Origin: Stereocaulon alpinum
Lineage: Eukaryota; Ascomycota; Lecanoromycetes; Lecanorales; Stereocaulaceae
DNA: 64,000 nucleotides
Reading direction: 5' to 3'
Assembly: GCA_018257865.1 (NCBI GenBank)
Contig: JAEUBA010000001.1
Span: 372,001-436,000, forward strand
Shown here: in pieces, positions 1 to 10,682 of the stretch
Position numbering within the stretch: the stretch's first letter is position 1
How the letters are laid out: every line of letters begins with the position of its first letter
Program-made: the position numbers and the translations under genes
The notes under the pieces: model-generated
What the model was told of the DNA's origin: nothing
Seen by the model: the letters and a program-made list of their open reading frames with translations, nothing else
Databases searched by the model: none

Positions 1-3000
1 TCTATTCGCCTTTATATATATAGAGGCGAGTTATAGAAACTTAGTATAATAATATTAAATAATTCCTAACCCCTATACGTAATAATAGTAAACTTATATC
101 GATCCTCTTCTACTATAAGCTACTAGAAGAAGAAACTGGCGCAGTTAATTATAGAGATATATTAATAGCCCCGTACTACCGCGATAATATCTATTTATAG
201 GGGTAACGGATAGGAATCCTTTACTACTATAGTATTAAGGCCTCTAATATTAATAACTACTCTACCCTTTCGTTAAGAAATCCCGTTAATATATACTATA
301 CGCTATACTACGAATACTAAGAAACCGAAAGGCGTTGGCTGGGTAGTCTAGTTAATTCGGCCTTATTTATATAACTTATCGAATTCTTTATTAACGAAGT
401 CTCGATCCTTCTAGCTGAGTAGATAGACTTTTGTTATCAGCTTAGTAGACTACTATCTATTAACTAAGGGGATTCGCAATTACTCCTCTAGTAGGATATC
501 GATTATACTAATAGCTTTAGACTAGACCTCCGGAAAGTCGTTATATACCCTAGAGAGTACCGATACTTTAGGAGATCCTTCCGGACTATAGATAGTAACG
601 CTATTAGGAAGACGAACTGTTTTAGCTGTACTAGCTACCTTAACTGCTATATTAGGCTACCAGCTAGCAAGCTTATAGTCCTCCGCGTTAGCAGCGTAGT
701 AATCTTTCTCCTTAAGCTTAGTTACTAGTCCTAGGCGAGTATACTAGGGTATAACGATAGGAGTATTACTATCGTTTCGTACTTAGATAAAGGATATATT
801 AGAGTCGACTATATAGGCGTAGATAGCTCCTACTTAGCGGAGACTGCTTATATTACTATTATACTTAGGTTAGAAACTAAAGTCTCTTCCTACTAGCAGT
901 ACGCCTACAACCTTAATAGGCACTTGTATAAGGGCGTATAGTTAAATCGTTACTTTTCCGCAAGACCGAATAGGCCGCCGAACCTTACTATTCGGCTTCG
1001 GAGTAACCGAAATAGGTACTATAATACCCTTATAACTTCTAATTATTAGAAGCTTAGTATCGATATTAGCGCTTATCCTTTCAGGTCTAATAATATTAAT
1101 ACCTATAAGGACCTTAGCCTTAAGTTTAGCTATAATATAAACCTCGCGAGTAATTATAGTAGTTACCGCCTTTCTAAAGACGGTCTTACTAGGGATATAG
1201 AAGTCTAGTATAGCGAAGGTATTATACTAATATATAGTATCTCCTACGCCGCGTACGTTAATCGAGTTATTAAGGGTTTAAATTTTAGTATCTAGATATT
1301 ATTCCTTAAGGAACGCCTTATTAATTAGGGATATAGTATATCTAGTATTATAGCAGACGACTAAGATTAGGCTATTCCGTACTATCTATAGAGAAAGTTC
1401 TATATAATACTAATTACGAAACCCGTACCTAGGGTTAACCTCTGTTAGTATAGTAGACTAAACGATATCAGCAGAAGCGTCGGCGAGGAAGGAATTAGTA
1501 GTAGTCGCAGAAGGCTTCTATAGCTTATAACACTCGCGTATATACTTATACAGCTTATTATTAGAAGGGTAGACTTATTTATAATATCGATAAGTATACT
1601 CTACCGCAGGTATAGTATAATTAATATCAGCGGTAGTTACTTTATAGCTACTATCCTCCTACCCTTCTTTAGCGGTGATATTATCTAAGTTATTATACTA
1701 ATCCTTATTAAGAGTATCCTGCGATTCTTCTTCTTCATTAGCTACGTAGGTACCTTATACCTTCTAATAGAATAGCCGATTCCTATTCTGCTAGCCTAGT
1801 ACGTTTCTTTATCCGTAGCCTTATATATACCCTTATCCGTAGCTACGACGGTTAGTAGGCCCTACGGGCTAATTTTGCTAGTTATTAGGCCCTTGCCTAG
1901 TATTACTAGCTATAATTTGCAACAGCTATCGTAGCGGTGCCTGCGGTATTAGCTGCGGGGCGTTTATTATATATAGATTTTTCTGCTGCTAATTGCTATA
2001 AGTATATGGTTGCTATGGAAGATACGGCTGGAACTACCTAGGAGCAGCCCTATAACTGGAAGGGAATTAGCTAAATTAGCTAGTATACTAACGGAATAGA
2101 AGGCGACGATTATTATTACCTAGTTACCGACGTTATAGTTAATTTATAGACGCTTAAGACGTTTCTAGCCTATAAGCGTATTTATTATACTATACTTCCT
2201 TTATATCTTCCAGCTTATTGATAAAGTCTGTTATTATTATTCTATCTAAGGGCCGCCGTATATACCCTCTTAAGTTAGGATATATCTTATTCTATATAAA
2301 GGTAAGCTATATAGAAGTAGTAGAGATACTAGTATCCTTTATATTACGGACTATAGCGCTGACGAACTAGGCAGTCTCGCGGCCTTATCTAGTATTATTA
2401 ATTATATAATAGTTATCCTCTAAGGCCTTAAGTGCGCTTAACTAGGTATACTTAAAGCGACGGAATAAGAAGCGTTCCTAACGTTCTAATCTATATCCTT
2501 CTTATATATATTCGCGTTTAACTTCGGAGAGTATACCTATCTACTAGTCCTAAGCACTACTATATAAGTATTTATTAAGATTCCAGCGGACTAATCTAGG
2601 CGTCTTTATACTAGTAATATCCTTAAAGGTATCGATAAATAGGTATATATTCTAATAGAATATCTTATCGCTAATATTAGTAATATCTCCAGCTGGAGCA
2701 CTGCTAGACACTTTTAGGTATAGATTAAAATATCTAATTTCCTCTAGCTAGAAACGGTTATTATCGCCCCTATTCCTAGGGCGATTAGGCCCTTTAGATC
2801 TATTAGAGTTATATAGGGACTTAGGGTCCCTTCTACGGTTATCTTATTTTTAAGAATAATTCCTTTAGTATAGGTCTGGTTTATTACTAAGGTTATTATC
2901 ACAGTACTATTAAGGCCTAGAGCGAGATCTAGGACGATCCGCTATACTAGAATTTTAGTAGCGGTATTCCTAACTAGGCGACCTACGGCGAGAACGACCC

Positions 3001-4040
3001 CGATTATTATAAGGAACCTTAGACTAATCTAGCTTCCTTCTTATAGAAGGCTAACTATTCTCGTCTATAACAGCTTAGAATACTAATCGAATTACTTTAA
3101 GCTAACGGGTAGTAAAAGGAACTTCTTTATCCTTACCTAAAGTAGGCTAGCTATTATCGGCTATTTATAGATTCTAGGGTATAGACTTAGTAGATCTATA
3201 ATACTACTCCTACTAAGGGCTAACTAGACTCTTAGGGAATTCGCCTAGGACTAACTACTAACGCTAATAACGGTTATAATAAGCTACTAGTACTAGGGTA
3301 CTAATAATATTTTTATCTAATTCTTCTTCTAGCTACTGCTAGTAGACGACGTTATTATTAAGCTGAGATACCTCCTTAACGAATCTTTTAATAGCCGTAG
3401 TAATAAGTAAACGATCGAAAACCTAGCTACTAGGGTAACCTATACTAGCTAGGGTCTTACTATATATACGTATATAATAATTCGGGTCTAGACTAATAGA
3501 CGATAGAGGGCTATAGTCTTCTAGCTAGGCGTAGAGAGCTACTATACTAGCGGTAAGGATAATAGATTCCTCTAAAAGATACCGCCTAAAAGAGGACTTA
3601 GTTTAGCTGAAATACTTAATCTAGTATCCTAATAGGATAGTATAAAGAGATAGGTTAGGAATAATTCGCTAATCTAAATCTAACCTAACTAAGGAGATTC
3701 CGTCGGGAGAGGGCGCTAGAATAAAGGTACTATATTAACAGCTTTAGAGCTCGTCGAACGTAGGGACGCCGCCTAGACGATAGTATTACTAACGGAAGGG
3801 ATTATAATAGCGTAGATCTCTTCTACTAAAGTAGGAGGCGACTTCCCTTAGTAGTAAAGGCCTAGGGCGGAAGGCGTACTATACTCCAGTCCTTCTAATT
3901 TCGCTTATACTAGTACGTAGGTAGAGTAAGGCGACTTATATAGGTATTCCTAGCTCTTATCTAGTCTTATTTAGATATCAGGGACTGCGGAAGGTTATCG
4001 CGGTAGTAGCTCGTAGGTGTTCGTTACTGCGGAGCAGGTA

Positions 4041-4085
4041 GCAGCGAAGTAAGTAGCAGCGAAGTAAGTAGTAGCGAAGTAAGTA
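4041..4085 (+). repeat. 15-bp minisatellite, three units, inside the element
   Basis: Three consecutive 15-bp units of the form gYagcgaagtaagta lie at 4041-4055, 4056-4070 and 4071-4085. The third unit differs at one base. A partial unit follows. Confidence 0.85.
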
Positions 4086-4329
4086 GTAGCAGAAGCGTTA
4101 GAATAGCTATATAGCGAAAACGAACGATTATTAGTCTTAATAGGGTATTCCCTCTATCTAGTAAGCTGTTTGATAACAGCTTATAGTATATATAGTATAG
4201 TATAGCCCGTTACTACCAATTATTAGGATTCTTAGGTAAGGTGAAAGATATCTTATTTATTATCCTCTAGAATTCTGCTAAGTACAATTGGTAGCCCTAA
4301 CCCTAAGGGTTCTAAGCGAGTAGGTAATC

Positions 4330-4760
4330 CGTAATACTATATATAGCTACTGACGAAGGAACCTCTATAGAGGCTACGGTAGATATCTTACTTAACTATA
4401 TCTTCCGTACCTACGGTCTGCCTAATTTAATAGTATTAGACCGAGGTCCACAGTTTATCTTATCAGTATAGAAGGCCTTATATAAGCGGTTACGAATTAA
4501 GGTAAAGCTATCTATAGCGTTCTACCTAGAAACTAACGAATAAACCGAAAGGGCTAATTAAGATATTAAATATTAATTGCGGATATACTATTCCTATATA
4601 TAGGATAATTAGTTATATTAGCTACCTATTACTAAATTTACTAATAATAACGCTATCGCTAACGCTACTAGTATATCCCCTTTCTTCGCTAATAAAGGCT
4701 TCTATCCTTATATATCTTTCTCGCTGCTAATAGAGCTTAGCCCCTCCGCTTAAGAGAGGA
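4330..4760 (+). pseudogene. Integrase catalytic core remnant (Ty3/gypsy)
   Basis: Plus-strand translation gives recognisable integrase blocks: ATDEGTSIEA, then FRTYGLPNLIVLDRGPQF (the D-R-G-P-Q-F block carries the second catalytic Asp), a degraded block in which Gln codons became stops (ETNE, stop, TERAN), and finally PFFANKGFYP from the end of the core. Several in-frame stops fall where CAA/CAG would be expected, consistent with C-to-T change. The protein cannot be made. The order fixes the element's orientation as plus. The family assignment rests on these motifs only. Confidence 0.8.
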
Positions 4761-4889
4761 CGCAGGCTACTAAGGTTAATAATATTATAGATAAAATAGT
4801 AGATATCTTAGAATTTATTAAGGAATAGTCTACCTAGAGCCGTAAGCGTATAATAGACTAGGCGAACCGTTACTAATCTAATATATTAT

Positions 4890-5095
4890 ATAAAGTAGGA
4901 GATTTAGTCTTTCTATTAAGTAGAAATATTACTACAGTATAGCTAAGTAAGAAGCTTAATAATAAAATACTAGGGCTATTTAAGATTTTAGAAAAGGTTA
5001 GATACTCCTACCATCTAAAGCTCCTAAAGAGTATAAGAATATATAATATATTCTACCCTAGCCTATTACGCAAGGCTGTGAGCGATCCTTTACCT
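4890..5095 (+). pseudogene. Integrase C-terminal region remnant
   Basis: In the same orientation the sequence reads DLVFLLSRNI, then SKKLNNKILGLFKILEKV and a segment ending YNIFYPSLLR. This matches the layout of the C-terminal domain of fungal Ty3/gypsy integrases, where a GD-V-L start is followed by a K-L-x-K-x-L-G-P-F core and an H-N-V-F-H-x-S-L-L end. RIP-type changes and stops break it. A chromodomain sometimes follows in this group, but I cannot identify one here. Confidence 0.65.
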
Positions 5096-5380
5096 AGATA
5101 ATAGGCTGAACCGCTAGGGCCGGTAATCGTCGATAATAAAAAGGAGTAGGAACTAGACGAGATTCTAGATACCTACTAGATAGGTAAGAAGAACCGATTA
5201 TAATTCTGCGTCTAATAGAAGGACGAAGGGCAACCGGATCGTTAATAGTATAATATAGATAGTAATAAATTCGAACACGTAGCTGATATCGTCGTAGACT
5301 TCTACCGCTGCTACCCTAAAAAACCTAGTAATCCTAGCTAATAGGAGACTGCTTGTATATATTAGAGTCGATACTTTCTT

Positions 5381-5391
5381 AAGGGGGGGGG
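5381..5391 (+). other. Polypurine tract of the LTR element
   Basis: Two A followed by nine G lie immediately before the TG that opens the terminal repeat. This is the position and composition expected for the plus-strand primer of reverse transcription. It confirms that the repeat following it is the 3' LTR. Confidence 0.75.
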
Positions 5392-5522
5392 TGATATTAT
5401 AGGCTAGCCTTTCGTTACTTACTAGTCCTTTATTGCTTACTAGTGTTTATACACCTTAACCTAGGTCTAACGCTAGGCCCTTTTAACCTTAGCGCCCACC
5501 GAGCCGCGTCGCTAATATATCA
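5392..5522 (+). repeat. Putative 3' LTR, 131 bp
   Basis: The segment starts with TGATAT directly after the polypurine tract and ends with ATATCA, giving the TG...CA inverted termini typical of LTRs. CpA/TpG depletion stops at this point: CA dinucleotides reappear from 5521. At 131 bp it is short for a gypsy LTR. An alternative right end near 5714 would give about 323 bp, but that tail has a different composition. The 5' partner is not in the window. Confidence 0.6.
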
Positions 5523-5614
5523 TACACACGCTCCATATACATAGCTTTCCTTCCTTAGATTTATTCTCCTAGTCTAATAACACCCCTATTGACTCGCTCT
5601 AGGCCGGCCCCTAA

Positions 5615-5714
5615 CAGTATACTCCGTTTTAGGCTTCCACCCACAAAATTAGCATCACACTGTAACAGATCTTTCGGCTGCATCACTACTAAAGGGGCTA
5701 GCGCCGGCCTGGCA
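5615..5714 (+). repeat. ~100-bp dispersed repeat, copy 1
   Basis: It matches 8988-9086 over about 100 bp, including an identical core of about 24 bp centred on the ctttcggctgcatcact stretch. Several differences from copy 2 are C-to-T or G-to-A in CpA/TpG context (cagcatgct versus cagtatact), consistent with light RIP of this copy. It lies just outside the proposed LTR edge, so it may be the tail of a longer LTR or a separate older repeat. Confidence 0.7.
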
Positions 5715-6029
5715 TCAGCATCATCGTCCAAACCAGATTCATAAGAGCAGTAATATTACCAGAAGAAAGGCTACCAGCCAGCATTTTCGTCGAAACGTGA
5801 AGTATTAATAGCATTGCCCTAAAAGCTGGGGTTGGAAGGGGTGCGAAAAACGTTTGTTTAGTGACGATAGTGGTTAGAAGAATAAAGTGCAATGATGATC
5901 AGAATTGCATGCCATTCGTATATACAATAAGGCCAAATGCAGACGAATCAAAACCTCTTGTACAATATATGATGCAGAAACGCGTCTTCGCCTAACGACA
6001 ACGAAGCAAGATATATCGCAACGATAACT

Positions 6030-7770
6030 TCAATCGTAAGCCACGCAAAACCTCTCCTCAGCATTTTGATAATTCTCATTACCCAATAGTCCCCAGCCCA
6101 AGTACTGAATCGGCGCTGCCCCACCACCGAATGATCCATAAGGATCGGTACAGGTCTGGTAATAGAACTTCGGCGCGACATTTGACGGGCAATCCGTAAA
6201 CGGGTTCGGCTGTGTATTTGGCTTCGCGGTCAAATCCCACGTGCATACCTGAAGATTACTCAGGCATGGAGTTGTAGCGCCATTGGGGCTCGTATCCACA
6301 ATCGGCAAGCTCCCCTGGTTGGATTTTGAAGCTTGAGCGCAGGCATCTGCACCGCCAAGTAAGAGCGCACCGGTCGTCATGCCGTTGAAAAAAGTCTGCA
6401 TTTGGCTGTTGAAATCGCGCATTTGGTCCTGCGTGTCGGTGAGAGCGTAGGAGATGTCGGCCTTGGAATCGTACCAGAAGGTAGCGCACTCGCCATACTG
6501 GCCGTAGCCATTGCCGCAGCCTGGTTTCCAGTTTAATTGTGTGCCGTTGCTGCAGAGCGCGTTGACATCGGTAGTAACTTGGCGGGTGAGGATGACGTTG
6601 TCGGCTTGGTAAGCCTGCGAGATGACCAAAGTGTAGAGCGAGGTGAGACATTTGTCGACGACAGTATTGAGATCAGGGATTTGGCCTGATATGGGAAAGT
6701 TTGAGGCGAAGGCGGTGAAGCTGGCCACGTCGTTTGCGGCCGCTTGGAGCGCGGATACATAGTTATCTTTGAAGGCGGTGACAACGTTGCCGAGACTTTC
6801 GCTGACTTTGGTGTAATCAAATCGCTGGGAGTCGGATGTGCCCGTTGCGAACACATACTTGCCGACACCAGGGGCTTGCTGGGCGGCTGTGATGAGGCCT
6901 TTCACAAGAGCCTCACCTTCTTGGAAAGCTGATGCCACGTCGGGTATAAAGGCTAAGCCAACGGATAATGCTGTCATGACGTCTTCGAAAGTTGTGTCCG
7001 CGGGTTTAACGGGGTTGATGATGTTGATTATTGATGATATTTGAGTGGCTACGGTGCCCTGAGCATTGAAAATTGCTTGATAATAATTCGAGAAAAGACT
7101 GTTGAGGTTCCAGATGGTCCAAGCCACATAAAAATGCCTCTGTCCATTCCACATGTTTTTGAAATCCGCCCATACGGGTTGCTTGCACTCAGTATTGGCA
7201 TTGATCTTGTCGCAAGCTGATGGAGAATAACCGGAGACTGCGTTGGCATAGTAACACTCGGCAAAACCCATATGACCGCAGCTACCATTGTTCGTAGCCC
7301 ACCACCAGTTAACGAAGTCGGTGAGATGAAGTGCGCCCCAACATGAAGGATCGGGAGAGGCCGGGTTGTCGCAGGGAGCAGTAGTGACATCGGTTGCCCA
7401 CACAGGAGCTCCTGGTCCATAGGGAACTTGGGTGTAGCCAGATGGCAGGGCTTGAGTCCCAGTCGCGCAATAGCTTGTCGACGTTGTCCCTGATATTCCT
7501 AGATTGATGCCAGCCTGCCAGCCATCGTTACAAGTACAGTATGTTTGGACGGGCGCCAGGTCTGTGAGGTGGACGCTTGCAGGGATCGTCGACCTGTGTC
7601 TTGTCAGTTTGGATCATCTGGATAATCATCCTAAATTCTTACGTGATGATGCTGCAAATTGTAGGTGTTGGAGCGGAAGGTGCAGGGGTTGGAGCCGGCT
7701 GCGGAGCGGGAATAGAATTGACAACGCCAAATATGGCAAACAAGCCCAGTAAGGACTCTTGAACGCGCAT
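6030..7770 (-). CDS. Secreted 563-residue protein of unknown function
   Basis: Two exons: 7770-7643 and 7593-6030, with a 49-bp intron (7594-7642) whose removal keeps frame. I chose the ATG at 7770 because it opens a signal peptide (MRVQESLLGLFAIFGVVNSI) followed by a Pro/Ala-rich linker. A Cys-containing segment (YCTCNDGWQAG) comes next. A long domain follows with WWWATNNGSCGHMGF, many aromatic residues and paired cysteines through to the C-terminus; the middle is Ala/Val-rich and looks helical. I do not recognise the catalytic family. It is probably extracellular. Its stop lies about 315 bp from the repeat at 5714 and about 510 bp from the dead retrotransposon, with no RIP-like stop codons inside it. 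Confidence 0.75.
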
Positions 7771-9770
7771 AGTAAGAGACGCTCAGAACGGTGTGTATCA
7801 CGGTACTTTCGAAAAATAAAAACCGTAAGAGGACAAACTCCGATGGAAGTGCAAATAGAATTGGGGTGAAGAACCGATAGCTGACATGGAGGGAAAGTTG
7901 AATCCAATCTCAGCTATAAGTACTGTGCTATCCTTGTGTTCGTGTGTAATCCAACAAGCAATGAAATTGGATAGACAGGCGCAGTATGATGTTAGGCCAC
8001 CCATCTCTCCCTAAAGTCATAATGGAAGGTTTCGAAATTCCTCCACAACTCGCATAGAGATCTGAGCTGACGATGTCACGTCCGGGAAATTGCATTCAGG
8101 ATGTTGGTAGCATTGGATGTTAACCCTTGACGAGCTGGAGGGCTGAGTTTTGACAAGCTGGACATAAAATCGCCTCAACACACGAACCGAGTATAGTTAG
8201 TCAAAGGGCTATCGTTGGGGGCGATGACGATTCTGAAGTAGATCTTCGGCGACACATGCAACATCTAATTGTTCTGACATGGTGTCCTGAGATCCCTAAA
8301 TGTGGAGGAGTCCACGGGCTGCAGCCCCAGATGTCAAACCCACTACCTCGCATGTTGGTGACCGAAGGGACGACCGAGTTGGCTCAAGCTGGGAGCTGGC
8401 CGATCGAAAAACAGGCATCGCAGTGTTTCATCTGACGCGCGCAGTGGTGCAGTGTAAGATTTCTAGACTAGGGGGTGGGCCTTAATAGTTGGTTGCTTTC
8501 CGCATCGGCTTCGTCGTACTTGTGATTGATGTTGTCGTATAGCAGGAAATGAGCAACATACCTCTCAGGACGCCGCGTGGCTGTGCGGCTGAAGATGCTT
8601 AAGGTAAGCTAATGATCCCTGTTCGCAATCTCGCAGGGTATCCAGGGCCGTAGTACGTAGCTCCCGGCTCATATTTGGTTTCACGCTAGCCATTTATATA
8701 CCTTTGATAGATCTGAGACAGTCATTGCAAGCTAGACGGAATGAAAGAATCATACTAAGAAGGATGCATGATTCAACCTAGTAGATCAGTCAAGCTTCGA
8801 TAGCGGCGGTCCGCGATGAGCTCCACGAGCACTCGCTATAGCGTTGCTATCTACTGCATCGACACAGGTAAAGCCTCGGGCGAATGCTGTCGAAAGGGCT
8901 TCGGCAGAACCCACGAAGCGTTTGGAGTGCGCTGAAGGTTTATTAGTCAAAGATTTTGGTGCTGATCATACTGGCAGCTTCTCGGGTCAGCATGCTCCCT
9001 TTCAGGCTTCCACCCACAAAACCAGCGTTACACTTCAACAGATCTTTCGGCTGCATCACTACTATAGGGGCTAGCGCGGCCCTGCAAACAGAACGAGGGT
9101 CATAAAATCAGAGACCCCTCTCATAAGGATTCATCGGGCGTTGAGCTCTGTTATGACAATGCTTGCTCTCTACTCTAATCTTCCCAACAAAGCCCGCAGT
9201 TCCCGACGATGTTGTACGGGAAACGTGTCAAATCAACTGCCCACGCATATACTGGAAATTCACTCGTGGGCGAGGTGCCCCTTTACCTGTAAACGAATCA
9301 GGTGCACTTCGTTGGAGATCAAGTCACCCTCGCACGTCTAGGCCGCATCCCGAGCTGATAGACAGCTATTGCAGGACAGTCTTTATGCTTATACTTGCTC
9401 ACTAGACACAAGGTTCGTTGCTGACCCAAGCAAATTTTGAGGTTGCCAAGAGTGCTACTGTGTTTATGTACTGGTAGGTGTCTACAATTCTTTCACTCGA
9501 AAACAAGTCATGTTGCAATTAGAACGCTGCGCTTTTGTCACCAGCACCAATTACTTTGGCAATTGGACAGCCATGACTCATCATTTGCCTCAGCGCAACC
9601 TTTGTGACACTGCCTCAGCACATCACAAGACCCCTCGACATTCTATTTCCAACATATAGCCCGAACCTGATTTTCGCAGCTCTTGAACCACGCAGTCATG
9701 ATGTTGCCTTCATTCTACATGATACACGGAGAATCCAAATCATTTCCCCCAATCTACATCAGAGCTGCGC
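7771..9770. other. 2-kb gene-poor stretch beside the TE border
   Basis: No open frame with convincing coding character or splice structure was found on either strand. It probably contains the promoter of the secreted-protein gene at its left end and the promoter of the 9771 gene at its right end. The only structured item seen is the second copy of the ~100-bp repeat. Confidence 0.6.
8988..9086 (+). repeat. ~100-bp dispersed repeat, copy 2 (less mutated)
   Basis: It aligns with 5615-5714. This copy keeps CpA and TpG where copy 1 has TpA (cagcatgct versus cagtatact; ttcagg versus tttagg), so it is the better-preserved version. It ends ggggctagcgcggccctgca. No neighbouring transposon genes are visible. 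Confidence 0.7.
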
Positions 9771-10682
9771 ATGTCCTATAATCTCGCTCTGACCTCTCCC
9801 ATGATGGATCCTCGTCGCCGCTCATCATTCGCCAGCATCATACAAAGAAAGTCACTAGAACGCGCACAATCCGTCAGCAACATTCCCCTTTCCCCCACCA
9901 GCTCCCTCATACCTAACAACCCCCAGTGGCTCAAAGCCGGCACCAACACGCGGACAAGCCTCCCAGGTCCCAGCAATCTAGGCCCCAACATACCCCCAGA
10001 AACCTCCAAGCGAGCAGAAAACCTCATAGAACACTACTCCCTCCGCAACGACACCCACGCCCTCACCCTAATAATCCTCCACCGCCTCCCCCAAAGCACA
10101 CTAACATCCACCCACCTAGCCCGCTTCCTCCGCTTCACCAAAAGCCCCCAATACGACGGTCTCACAGGCGAAGAAATCTCCACAATCTACGAATACCTAA
10201 AAGCAAAACCCCAAAACTACTACAACCCCTGGAAAACCCTCCTAGACCCCACCGGGACAAAACCCCTCCCCCAAAAGGGAACAAAAACAAAGGGCAAAAC
10301 CCCCTCCAAACCCGAAACCCTCCAGCACCTCCTCGCCCAACTCGAGCCCGCAAAAACCTACACATCCTGCGTCCGCGCGCACCGAAATCTAATGTACAAC
10401 TCAGCACTAATAACCACCGCCTTCTCAGCCCTCCTAACCTCCTTCTCCTTCCACGAAGGCGGCTGGGGTTTCGAGCCCGATGAGTACGAGATCGCAGACT
10501 ACGATTCCCAATGCAGGGAGATGGAAGATAGTTTGCTGAAAAGGCGGCTGCTGGAGGCTAGTGGGGACGTTGAGAATGAGGATTTTTGGGGAGGGGAGGA
10601 GTGGAGTGGGGGGTTGGGACATCCGGCTTTTAGGAGGAGGGGGTGGTTTGGTGGGGATGGGGGTGGGGACGGGGAGGGGTAG
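9771..10682 (+). CDS. Unrecognised 303-residue protein
   Basis: A single open frame from ATG 9771. An in-frame MMDPRRR start at about 9801 is an alternative. The N-terminus is Ser/Pro-rich and basic and probably disordered. The middle (about residues 80-160) is helical with leucines (LTLIILHRLPQSTLTS). The C-terminus is acidic and ends in Gly/Trp-rich sequence. There is no signal peptide or membrane segment. Codon use is odd: the first half is extremely C-rich at third positions, the last 60 codons are G-rich, and the G-rich composition continues past the stop. I recognise no family. The length of the open frame and its conserved-looking middle support a real gene. Confidence 0.6.
   Translation: MSYNLALTSPMMDPRRRSSFASIIQRKSLERAQSVSNIPLSPTSSLIPNNPQWLKAGTNTRTSLPGPSNLGPNIPPETSKRAENLIEHYSLRNDTHALTLIILHRLPQSTLTSTHLARFLRFTKSPQYDGLTGEEISTIYEYLKAKPQNYYNPWKTLLDPTGTKPLPQKGTKTKGKTPSKPETLQHLLAQLEPAKTYTSCVRAHRNLMYNSALITTAFSALLTSFSFHEGGWGFEPDEYEIADYDSQCREMEDSLLKRRLLEASGDVENEDFWGGEEWSGGLGHPAFRRRGWFGGDGGGDGEG

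Larger units (their letters stand above)
1..5522 (+). mobile_element. RIP-degraded Ty3/gypsy-like LTR retrotransposon, 3' part
   Basis: The stretch is dominated by TA steps and is very poor in CA and TG, the signature of CpA-to-TpA repeat-induced point mutation. No useful open frame survives. The plus strand still reads, with many TAG/TAA stops where Gln codons would stand, as a Ty3/gypsy integrase (about 4330-4760) and a basic integrase C-terminus (about 4890-5095). These are followed by a polypurine tract and a terminal repeat. The composition change at about 5522 is sharp and marks the right edge. The left edge and the 5' LTR lie outside the window or are unrecognisable. I could not locate reverse transcriptase by eye; 3250-3660 also reads fairly openly on the minus strand, so a nested or rearranged second element is possible. 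Confidence 0.85.

Noticed and set aside
8300..9400. Several short plus-strand frames
   Set aside because: Each is under 85 codons, without domains or splice continuations; they lie in TE-border DNA.
9926..10483. Pro/Arg-rich frame overlapping the 9771 gene
   Set aside because: A shifted reading of C-rich codons of the 303-residue gene; no independent support.
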